Source of the DNA: an uncultured Bacteroidales bacterium
GTDB taxonomy: Bacteria > Bacteroidota > Bacteroidia > Bacteroidales > Bacteroidaceae
Length of the DNA: 64,000 nucleotides
Direction: 5' to 3'
NCBI GenBank assembly: GCA_902801325.1
Contig: CADCHQ010000003.1
Coordinates: forward strand, 1 to 64,000
A program made the translations under genes and the position numbers. Below the pieces are notes generated by a model. The model searched no databases and was not told the DNA's origin. It saw nothing but the letters and a program-made list of their open reading frames with translations. This document shows, piece after piece, positions 26,413 through 33,872 of this stretch; within the stretch, counting starts at the first letter, position 1; each line of letters begins with the position of its first letter.

Positions 26413-27368
26413 TATTTTATTATATGCTGATAATAGCCGTTAGGATCGTTCTTGATTTTGGGTGTGAGCCGATAGGATATCTTATGGAAGCAACAGCGTT
26501 GGATGTGGTCGTTGAACCATTCCTCATCGAAAGGCTCGCCGCTTTCCATACGCCGTCCCAGTTCTATGGCGACCATACTTGAGCCGCGAGGCATTGCTTT
26601 GTATTCCTCAGGATGCTCATAAGCAATCCATGAGAAGAACTGATGGAAGAGATAATAGTTGACCGTGCAATCGTAGTCGCTCCAATACTGATAAAGCATG
26701 TCGCGAAGAATTAGTAAAAGACGATTGTTGGTACATGCTGTGATAAACCAGTTGGAGATACCATTGGGACGCCGTTCGTGTCCTGTAAAGTATTGGAACA
26801 TGAAGAGCGGACAATTGAGTGCTTTCGGCGGATAGTTGTTGTTGGTAACGAGGAGTGTAGCATCCATCCATGTGCCTCCGTAGCGGATGAGGAGCTCGAG
26901 GCGTAGAAGGTCGGAGAAGAGCGCGTGTGGTATGTGTCCTTGTTTGTATTTATTGACAAAGAAGTCGGGCAATTGTACGTAATCAGTATAGTTATCGAGT
27001 GTGATAACGATAATCTCTCGGTCGGTAAGCAACTTTTGTTGGGAACGCAAGCAAACTTTAACTAACTCAGGGGCATTATCGAGTCCTTGCAACCAGCAGA
27101 ACCAGACCTTGTTGCTTTGATGCTGCTCAAGTGCAATGTTTTTGTATTTCTCTTTGAGTGTAAGCAAAAGTGGATAGTATTGCTCGCGAAGCATGGGGGC
27201 GATGCGTTGCTGAATGCGTGAATACATCCTGTTTCTATTGCTTTGCCCAATGAGGTAACGCATAATTTCGCGTGCAACGGTTCCAAGCACACCCATACGC
27301 CAATAAGTTCGGATAAGGTTTAACCCTCCGAACTCACGAAATCGGCGATATGTCTTTTTAATTCCCAT
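26397..27368 (-). CDS. Capsular polysaccharide synthesis glycosyltransferase (GT32-like)
   Basis: 323 residues. The core VWFCWLQGLDNAPELVKVCL (about 88-107), IIVITLDNY, HALFSDLLRLELLIRYGGTW and MDATLLVTNN (about 147-176, the DxD-like MDA motif) match the capsular polysaccharide synthesis family. It uses a nucleotide sugar in the cytoplasm to build surface glycan. Its 5' end overlaps the acetylesterase gene by 11 bases, suggesting one operon. The last codons are formed by a short tandem repeat. Confidence 0.88.
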   Translation of the reverse strand: MGIKKTYRRFREFGGLNLIRTYWRMGVLGTVAREIMRYLIGQSNRNRMYSRIQQRIAPMLREQYYPLLLTLKEKYKNIALEQHQSNKVWFCWLQGLDNAPELVKVCLRSQQKLLTDREIIVITLDNYTDYVQLPDFFVNKYKQGHIPHALFSDLLRLELLIRYGGTWMDATLLVTNNNYPPKALNCPLFMFQYFTGHERRPNGISNWFITACTNNRLLLILRDMLYQYWSDYDCTVNYYLFHQFFSWIAYEHPEEYKAMPRGSSMVAIELGRRMESGEPFDEEWFNDHIQRCCFHKISYRLTPKIKNDPNGYYQHIIKYPLTF

Positions 27369-28551
27369 CGGGCTTTATGAGGTCAACATGTTTGCTTTCA
27401 ACCCAGTGGAAGGATTCAAGACTATCGGGATGCTTGGGATTGTAGCCTCGAGGATATTCAGGACGAAGGAAGCGAGTGAAACCGACGCCTTTCTCTATTA
27501 AACCTTCTATGACGCACTTTGCAATCTGATAGGCCCCATAGGGATTGAAGTGGGTGTTGTCGGCGAATGCTTTGGTCTGTCCGGGATAAGAACCTGCAGG
27601 ATAGTGTACAAAGGCTCGTTTGCTCCCCTCCTCTCCCATTGCTTCGAAGAGTTGACGAGTCATCAGATGGAGGTCAATAAGCTTGCACCCTTCGCGTTCT
27701 GCTACCCATGCCATTGCCTCAGGATAGTTGGCGTGCGTCTCCTTGATTCGGCCTTGCTCATCGAAAGAACGACGTTGTGTGGGAGTAATGAAAATAGGTG
27801 TAGCTCCCCGTTGACGGGCTTCATCGACAAAGGTCTTGAGGGCAGTGGCAAAGTTATAGTATGCTCCAGCACCAGCAAACTTTTGTTTCTGGTCGTTGTG
27901 TCCAAATTCCATGATGATATAGTCACCGGACTTCATCATCGACAAACCCTTCTTCAGTCGACCTGCAGCGATGAAGGTGGAGGCCGTCTCCCCGCTTTCG
28001 GCAAGATTGCAGAAGCAGACGGAATCGTTGAACCAGCGCGTTATCATTTGTCCCCATGAGGCCCAAGGTTCGTCGTCCTGATCTACCACAGTCGAGTTTC
28101 CACAAAGGAATACGGTTGGTGCAATAGTGTCTCGCTCAATCGTAATCTGCTGAACGACCTGTCGGTCTCCAGTAACCTCCAACGTGAGCAAGTCGTCCCA
28201 GTTTAGTTTTGTGCGTTCGCGATCTTTGATACGCACACTCTCCCTTTCATTGATGCGTGGCGTGCGTTTGTTGACGAGGAAGGAGATGGTCTTTGTCTCC
28301 CCCTTCTTTGTGGCCTCATTCTCGATGAAGAGACGACGACTCTCGGCACGAACCGTAGTACTTCCTGCTTGCTTCTTAGCACCAAGCGTAACCGTTACAC
28401 GATAGTTGCCGTCGGGAACAGCAACGGAAGTATAATACGACGACTTGTTGAGGCTGTCCTTCAGGTTAAGGATGATAGGTTGTGCAAACGCACGATGAAG
28501 GGTGAAGAATGAAGGACTAAGGATCAATAGGATGATGATAAGGCGTCTCAT
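27358..28551 (-). CDS. Rhamnogalacturonan acetylesterase-like SGNH hydrolase
   Basis: 397 residues with a signal peptide (MRRLIIILLILSPSFFTLHR start). An N-terminal beta domain (about 30-135) precedes the SGNH esterase: FLCGNSTVVDQDDEPW (Ser nucleophile in GNST), NLAESGETASTF, MEFGHNDQK and the catalytic DNTHFNPYGAYQIA (Asp/His). These are the four CE12/rhamnogalacturonan acetylesterase blocks. It removes acetyl groups from pectin outside the inner membrane. A GH51 arabinofuranosidase is encoded 1 kb away, which fits a small pectin/arabinan unit. Confidence 0.92.
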   Translation of the reverse strand: MRRLIIILLILSPSFFTLHRAFAQPIILNLKDSLNKSSYYTSVAVPDGNYRVTVTLGAKKQAGSTTVRAESRRLFIENEATKKGETKTISFLVNKRTPRINERESVRIKDRERTKLNWDDLLTLEVTGDRQVVQQITIERDTIAPTVFLCGNSTVVDQDDEPWASWGQMITRWFNDSVCFCNLAESGETASTFIAAGRLKKGLSMMKSGDYIIMEFGHNDQKQKFAGAGAYYNFATALKTFVDEARQRGATPIFITPTQRRSFDEQGRIKETHANYPEAMAWVAEREGCKLIDLHLMTRQLFEAMGEEGSKRAFVHYPAGSYPGQTKAFADNTHFNPYGAYQIAKCVIEGLIEKGVGFTRFLRPEYPRGYNPKHPDSLESFHWVESKHVDLIKPDGN

Positions 28552-28592
28552 GAATGTTCAATGATGAATTGTAAATCGTCAAATTATAAAAT

Positions 28593-29552
28593 CTACTTTA
28601 TGTTCCTTTGGTTTAGAGCTTGCGCATAGCGTCGGGCATTTTGCAAGTGCTCTCCGTAAGTACGGGCAAAGTTGTGCGTACCAGAGAAATCTTCTTTAGC
28701 GCACATGTACAGATAGTCGTGGTGGACATAGTTTAGCACAGCATCAATGCCGTCAACCGAAGGAATGCGTATGGGACCAGGAGGCAGACCCGTATTCTTG
28801 TAGGTGTTATAAGGACTGTCGACCGTGAGATGCTTGCCCCAGATGCGACGAAGAGAGAAATCGCCAATGGCAAACTTCACTGTAGGGTCGGCTTGCAGAG
28901 GCATTCCCACTTGTAAACGTTTGACATACATGCCTGCAACCATAGGTTTTTCTGCCTTGTTAGCTGTTTCCTCATCAACGATACTAGCCAGTGTCATCAC
29001 TTCGCGATGGTTCATCCCCATAGCTTTGGCTTTAGCTTCGCGTTCGGAATTCCAGAAAGCTCGGTTTTCGCGTTGCATGCGTTTCAGCAATTCTTCGGGA
29101 GAGATGGTCCAATACACCTCGTAGGTGTTGGGAATGAAGAGGTGAATGCTGTCGTGAAAGGTTTCCTCTATCTGAGCCGAGTCAATCATCAGTTTCTCAG
29201 CAAGTTGTGCTGCCAGTTTGTCGATGGTGCGAACCGAAGGAATCGTAAGTCTGACGGGTTCTTGCTGACCGTTTCGCAGACGACGGAAAAGGGTGAGCAT
29301 ATTGTCGCCCTTGTTCACGACGTAGCGTCCAGGACGTACGCGATAATCCAGAACCTTGTCGAGCAGGTTGAATCCCGTTGTCCTCACACCGGCTTCCGAC
29401 AGCTTTTGTCGAACCTCTTCCTTGCTTTCGCCTTTTCGGATATAGATGTCGGCCTGTTCGTCGTTTCCGTAACAACTTGTCAGGTAGATTGCTGAAACGG
29501 CCAATAGTGCGATGGCCAGACAGCAAGCGAGAGCCACAAGATATTTATTCAT
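28593..29552 (-). CDS. mltG: Endolytic peptidoglycan transglycosylase
   Basis: 319 residues: one N-terminal membrane anchor (LVALACCLAIALLAVSAIY, about 4-22), a LysM-like region and the YceG/MltG domain. Its signature blocks are ASIVDEETANKAEKPMVAGM (with the catalytic Glu of the VxxE motif), QADPTVKFAIG and NTYKNTGLPPGPIRIPS, ending in FSGTHNFARTYGEH. It cuts nascent glycan strands at the inner membrane. Six bases separate it from the GH51 gene upstream (29558), and 41 bases from the acetylesterase gene downstream. Confidence 0.95.
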   Translation of the reverse strand: MNKYLVALACCLAIALLAVSAIYLTSCYGNDEQADIYIRKGESKEEVRQKLSEAGVRTTGFNLLDKVLDYRVRPGRYVVNKGDNMLTLFRRLRNGQQEPVRLTIPSVRTIDKLAAQLAEKLMIDSAQIEETFHDSIHLFIPNTYEVYWTISPEELLKRMQRENRAFWNSEREAKAKAMGMNHREVMTLASIVDEETANKAEKPMVAGMYVKRLQVGMPLQADPTVKFAIGDFSLRRIWGKHLTVDSPYNTYKNTGLPPGPIRIPSVDGIDAVLNYVHHDYLYMCAKEDFSGTHNFARTYGEHLQNARRYAQALNQRNIK

Positions 29553-29557
29553 AGTTA

Positions 29558-32065
29558 CTATTTTGTTTTACCACTCGTTGGCGAGGGTATTTCTATTAAT
29601 GTAAACGAATACGCGGGCATAACATATTCGCAGTCCTCCGTTAGTCTTATTTCGTCCTCTGTGGGACGTGCCGTTGTGCTGTCAAAGGCGCCCGTTAACA
29701 GCGTGCGCTTGCAAGTTTGTTCGCCCTTTACGATATCCTTCAGGACAAGATGGGCCTTTGCGTCGTGGTTCAGCACATTGACGAGTTTCAGATAATACTT
29801 CCCCTCGTTGGAGAGTACTGTACTTACTGCCAAACGCTCATTCACGCCCTGCACTCTGCTGTTTGACTTAATTGAGGATTGAACGTAATAGTTGCCCTGA
29901 CTTTCGCCACACATCTTCTGGGCATAATAGCCGACGGTTGGTTTCACTTCTGTGTTGTTGAAGTAAATCATGTCGGGATTCCACTGCGTATGCCCGTCTT
30001 TGGCAAGCAGAGGGGCATAAGACGACATCTCCACCACATCGCCATTGCGCTCGAGGGTGCAGAAGTGGAGTGCTTCACATAGGGCTGTCTCGATAGTGCT
30101 CTTGCGACCGGGACCATGTGCTGCCCATTCACCAAGATAGACCTTTGGTCCTTTGCGATCGTAGTTGTCGTAGAAGTCTTGATTATGGATGTACCAACCT
30201 GGACTTACATAGTAATGTTCATCTACGAGTTCTATCACATCTCGGTTCTCATTGGCAATGCGCCATCCTTCGTCGTAGTCACTACCTTGATAGAAGGGAC
30301 CTGCAGTTCCGCATACGGTTATTTTAGGATATTTCTCTTTTATGGCCTTGCAGATCATCAGGTAACGTTCAATAAATGTCGGACTGATGAGGTCTTCATT
30401 TCCAATGCCGATGTATTTCAGGTTGAAGGGGTTCTTGTGTCCTTGCTCGATACGTTTCCTGCCCCATTCCGTTGAGGCGTCGCCGTTAGCCCATTCTATC
30501 AGGTCGAGAATCTCCTGCACGTATTCCGGCATCTGTTCCATCGGAATACCGCCTTGCTGACCATCGCCTCCGTCACTCGAATTCTGACAAGGAACACCTG
30601 CGGCCAAAACGGGCAATGGTTCCATACCCATGTCTTCGCACATCTGGAAGAATTCGTAGAAACCTATCTGTCGGCTTTGGTGATATCCCCATATATTGCG
30701 CAAGGGCTTGCGGTCTTTGAGTGGCCCGATAGTCTCCTTCCAACGATACATATTTCCTATGCCGTCGCCGTGAGTGACACAACCGCCAGGGAAACGCATG
30801 AAGCGAGGATGCAGGGCTTCCAGCGTCTCTGCCAGATCGCGACGAAGCCCGTGTCCTTTGTAGGTGTCCTGCGGAATGAGGAAGACCATATCGATGCACA
30901 CCGTCTCGTCATTCTTTATGGGTTGAATGGATAGGTAGGCGTTGTTTGAACCAGCATTGGGCTTTAGTACGGCACGAACTTGTTTCCATTCCTTGCTTCC
31001 ACCACCTATTGTCGTTGAGGCCATCGTGTTTTCACCGACCTTCAGACTCACCTTCACCTTGCCACCCTTCACGTACATAGAAAGGTTGTACTTCTCGTGT
31101 GCCTTCACGACGATGCCGTCCCACCCCGTGTTCTCGAAGTATCCATTTCGTCCACCCTCAAGTTTCAGGGCTACAGCATGACGGTTGTTCGTGCTGACTC
31201 CTTCTACATCGGTCGTTACCTTCAAATTGTCCCCTTTCACCTTCCATGCAGTCAGCTGGTTCCAGTTCTGGTCACCTTTGCGATCGTGCGGGTCGTACTC
31301 GAAGTCTCCGTTCTGTATGAGTTGTGCGTTCAGTCCGCCGTCGGCGCTGTAGTTGATGTCTTCAAAGAAGATGCCCATCAGTTTGTCGCTGATTGGTTTC
31401 ATCTGTTTGCTATCGACAACGACCTCTGCCCGCAAGTCTTTTACTTGGGCAAAGCGCTCTTCATTATCGCGTGCCAGTTCGCCTTCGCGTTCTGCCTTTG
31501 CGGAAGCTGCCACTTGATTGTCCTTCAGCGCCTGCAACATAATGTAAGGAACGCGTAATGGTGAGGGCTGAGCAGACATGCTGGTCGTCACGGGCGAAGT
31601 GAAATGGGCAAGGTCAGAGGAATTTGTCTGAAAGTACTTGCCTTCTTTGTTGTGGAAAGTAACCCGATACCCATCGCCTTCGCAAGTAATGACGGGATTC
31701 AGACACTGCCCTACTCCTTGCATGATGGGATAGTCTTGCGGACGCCAGTGAATGAGGTCGCGAGTCGTGGTGATGGCGAATTGCGGAGAACGCTCGTTCA
31801 CTTGGAAGGCGAGCACAAGCAGACCGTCGGCATTTTGCGTAAGGCTTGGGTTGTAGAGTTTCTTCTCAGGTCCCCATGTGCCGAAGTCGCTTCCGAGAAT
31901 GCGTCCTTGCGTAAGTGCTTGCCATCGTTCTCCGTCGCTCGACCATTCGATGCCTAGTCCCCCACCCTGTGGAAGTCCGACGGGACGGATGAACACGGAA
32001 TCGGGAATCGATGCAAAGCTCTGGATCGATGCTATTAGAAATGCTGCTAGTAGGTGAATTTTCAT
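29558..32065 (-). CDS. Alpha-L-arabinofuranosidase (GH51) with N-terminal propeller-like domain
   Basis: 835 residues from ATG 32065 (MKIHLLAAFLIASIQSFAS, signal peptide); a longer frame upstream runs into repeat DNA and is rejected. Residues 20-165 look like part of a GH43/sialidase-type propeller (KKLYNPSLTQNADGLLVLAF). From about 205 it is GH51: acid/base Glu557 in GIGNEDLIS and nucleophile Glu646 in VYLGEWAAHG, with a carbohydrate-binding-like segment at about 245-395 (DFEYDPHD, ENTGWDGIVV). It releases arabinose from arabinan or arabinoxylan. A C-terminal beta domain ends VMPAYSFTLIEIPSP. Confidence 0.93.
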   Translation of the reverse strand: MKIHLLAAFLIASIQSFASIPDSVFIRPVGLPQGGGLGIEWSSDGERWQALTQGRILGSDFGTWGPEKKLYNPSLTQNADGLLVLAFQVNERSPQFAITTTRDLIHWRPQDYPIMQGVGQCLNPVITCEGDGYRVTFHNKEGKYFQTNSSDLAHFTSPVTTSMSAQPSPLRVPYIMLQALKDNQVAASAKAEREGELARDNEERFAQVKDLRAEVVVDSKQMKPISDKLMGIFFEDINYSADGGLNAQLIQNGDFEYDPHDRKGDQNWNQLTAWKVKGDNLKVTTDVEGVSTNNRHAVALKLEGGRNGYFENTGWDGIVVKAHEKYNLSMYVKGGKVKVSLKVGENTMASTTIGGGSKEWKQVRAVLKPNAGSNNAYLSIQPIKNDETVCIDMVFLIPQDTYKGHGLRRDLAETLEALHPRFMRFPGGCVTHGDGIGNMYRWKETIGPLKDRKPLRNIWGYHQSRQIGFYEFFQMCEDMGMEPLPVLAAGVPCQNSSDGGDGQQGGIPMEQMPEYVQEILDLIEWANGDASTEWGRKRIEQGHKNPFNLKYIGIGNEDLISPTFIERYLMICKAIKEKYPKITVCGTAGPFYQGSDYDEGWRIANENRDVIELVDEHYYVSPGWYIHNQDFYDNYDRKGPKVYLGEWAAHGPGRKSTIETALCEALHFCTLERNGDVVEMSSYAPLLAKDGHTQWNPDMIYFNNTEVKPTVGYYAQKMCGESQGNYYVQSSIKSNSRVQGVNERLAVSTVLSNEGKYYLKLVNVLNHDAKAHLVLKDIVKGEQTCKRTLLTGAFDSTTARPTEDEIRLTEDCEYVMPAYSFTLIEIPSPTSGKTK

Positions 32066-32085
32066 AGTTGATATAAAGTAAAGGA

Positions 32086-32205
32086 CCCTCTCCCTAAATC
32101 TGCCCTCCGTCGCGAGTGGGGACTCGCTCCCCTTTGTGGGGCCGTAGTGAAATTCATTCACTACTCTAAAGACCCCCGTCGCCCCCGAATGGGAGGGACT
32201 TTGCA
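32086..32205. repeat. GC-rich intergenic repeat (CTCCCC family)
   Basis: The 237-base gap upstream of the GH51 gene contains ACCCTCTCCCTAAATCTGCC, a GAGTGGGGACTCG hairpin and CCCCGAATGGGAGGGACTTT. The same phrases occur at 9639-9682. No promoter or gene is visible in the gap. Confidence 0.55.
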
Positions 32206-32302
32206 ATGCAAAATGGAGCAGAAGAACAAAATTAAGATTTTAGAATTAAAAGTGTATCGCAGATAACGCAGTCTCAATTATGCATTATGAATTAAAAAGG
32301 CT

Positions 32303-33007
32303 TCACTCCTTCTTCCCCTCCTGCTTGACAAAGATGTTTGTCTTCACACCGCGACTCTCAAGGACGATTGTGGCAGTACGCTCTTCGGCAGTTGCGTTCG
32401 GGTCGATGGCAAGGAGCACCGTTTGGTTACCGGGTTTGCCAGAGAGTTTTGCAGGGTGAGCAAATTCACCATCGGTTAGCGTCCAGTTCTCATAAGTGGT
32501 GAAGCGAAGTGTGTCGCATTCTTGCGTTGCAGAGTCAGTAAGCTCAAACTTGGCTTCTTTGATTTGGTGGTCTTCATACGAGAATGCGGGTGCAGGGCGC
32601 TGGATGTTGTGCCAAGGCAATTGCGTGTAGCTTGCGTAAGCCGACTGGTCCCAGTCGTCATCGCCCGTAGATGACACTTTCACCTGACCCTGACGGATTT
32701 CTCCCGTTGCGTTTGCTTCAAAGCGTATGGGGAGCGTGAGGACATAAACCAGACGATAGTAGTTCTCCACTTTAACGTTGCGCAACGAATCGTCAATCAG
32801 AATCCAGTTGTTCATGGCGTCTAACCGGAAGTTGTCGGTTGTCTGGAAGGTGATGGAGTCCACTTTCTGGTCGGCATAGATTACTGCAGATGAATACTGC
32901 GTGGGATAAACTATGCCCAAGGTGTGGTATGTACTCTCCTTGTTGCATGAAGTGAAGAGGAATGCAGCCGTAGCAACGGCAAATAAAAGGAACTTTTTCA
33001 TAGTCAT
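32303..33007 (-). CDS. Lipoprotein with BACON/Ig-like repeats
   Basis: 234 residues with a lipoprotein signal (MKKFLLFAVATAAFLFTSC; lipobox FTSC). ATG 33001 (MKK) is as likely a start as 33007. Two similar beta-sandwich repeats are visible: SITFQTTDNFRLDAMNNWIL with IRQGQVKVSSTG, and DTLRFTTYENWTLTDGEF with RTATIVLESRGVKTNIFVKQ. Each has the 'W-x-L ... G/E ... V' spacing of BACON-type domains, which bind carbohydrate or mucin in some Bacteroidetes. A promoter is visible upstream. Function unknown; probably surface or periplasmic. Confidence 0.7.
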   Translation of the reverse strand: MTMKKFLLFAVATAAFLFTSCNKESTYHTLGIVYPTQYSSAVIYADQKVDSITFQTTDNFRLDAMNNWILIDDSLRNVKVENYYRLVYVLTLPIRFEANATGEIRQGQVKVSSTGDDDWDQSAYASYTQLPWHNIQRPAPAFSYEDHQIKEAKFELTDSATQECDTLRFTTYENWTLTDGEFAHPAKLSGKPGNQTVLLAIDPNATAEERTATIVLESRGVKTNIFVKQEGKKE

Positions 33008-33054
33008 ATTTTCGTTAGTTATTTTCTTAATATTGACGCTTCTTAATAATGACG

Positions 33055-33086
33055 CAAAGATACGAAAAAAAATCTCATATTATCAA
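33055..33086 (-). promoter_or_regulatory. Promoter of the BACON-like lipoprotein gene
   Basis: On the minus strand TTG (33084-33086) and TATCTTTG (33055-33062, preceded by TTCG) are separated by 21 bases. The predicted leader is about 45 bases. Confidence 0.65.
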
Positions 33087-33217
33087 GCATCCAATCGTAA
33101 TTTAATACAAAATAACTTTTGATTAACTTTATTCGTATCTTTGGCTTTATCGATTTCGTATCTCTGACCTTCGGTCTATTCGTAACTTTGACCTTTGGTC
33201 GAAGATACTCTCACTCG

Positions 33218-33356
33218 GAAATTGCAGAAGGAACGAAAAAACATGCTTGACAGCATATGGGCGATGCCCTGAAAATGTTCTCGATTGTTCTGTAAGCAAG
33301 CTTACGCCCAATCAATAACTTTTTCTATGTTTTTTCTTACCATTGTTTGCAATTTC
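33218..33356. repeat. MITE-like element with imperfect terminal inverted repeats
   Basis: GAAATTGCA (33218-33226) and AAAAAACAT (33236-33244) on the left are mirrored by ATGTTTTTT (33327-33335) and TGCAATTTC (33348-33356) on the right. Internal hairpins GGGC-gat-GCCC and GTAAGC-AA-GCTTAC strengthen the fold. The 139-base unit has no open frame. TATTCGTAACTTTG occurs on both sides (33177-33190 and 33364-33377). Its right arm contributes the -33 box of the next gene. Confidence 0.55.
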
Positions 33357-33377
33357 GCTCGCTTATTCGTAACTTTG
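33346..33377 (+). promoter_or_regulatory. Promoter of the 33400 gene
   Basis: TTTG at 33346-33349 and TAACTTTG at 33370-33377, spacer 20, preceded by TTCG. The -33 box lies inside the right arm of the MITE-like element. The leader would be about 17 bases. Confidence 0.7.
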
Positions 33378-33399
33378 TTCCCACGAGAGGGGACGAGTT

Positions 33400-33738
33400 A
33401 TGAAGAACGCCTATCATAATGACCTTATGGACATGCTTTTGCGCAGTGGTCGCGAGGGTATGAATGTGCGTCGTCTGGCTCGCCAACTCTACAACCTGCA
33501 TAGCGGTATTTTTGCTTCCGACGTCGTTTATGATGCGCTATACAGTCAGGTTCGGCATTATCTTTATTACCAATCGCGGCAACGCCACAGTCCATTCCTG
33601 CACTTGCATCGTGGACAGTATGCTCTCCGGCAGGATATTGCCGTTCAGATGGATCTCTTCATCGACATTCCTCGTGAGGAAGAACGTCCAGCGAAACTCC
33701 TCAAGCGCGACGAAGGTCGTCAGATGCTTCTTTTCTAA
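33400..33738 (+). CDS. Small winged-helix-like protein (HARE-HTH-like), function unknown
   Basis: 112 residues, basic. The region NVRRLARQLYNLHSGIFASD, then YDALYSQVRHYLYYQSRQRH and FLHLHRGQYAL (about residues 22-76) has the pattern of HARE-HTH/winged-helix domains: three helices and a beta wing ending G-x-Y-x-L. These domains are proposed to sense modified DNA or act in nucleoprotein complexes. The C-terminal 35 residues are charged (EEERPAKLLKRDEGRQMLLF). It is a single gene with its own strong promoter, convergent with lptD. The domain call is tentative. Confidence 0.5.
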   Translation: MKNAYHNDLMDMLLRSGREGMNVRRLARQLYNLHSGIFASDVVYDALYSQVRHYLYYQSRQRHSPFLHLHRGQYALRQDIAVQMDLFIDIPREEERPAKLLKRDEGRQMLLF

Positions 33739-33872
33739 TTATATTATATGAGGTTTTGAGTTGAGGTTGTAAGGTATGATGGTTGCTATTTTCACCTTAA
33801 AACCGAAAAGCGAAGCGACCTTAAAACCTGAAAACCTGACGATACTGGAGCTTGCGAAAGTTGAGTATGGTA

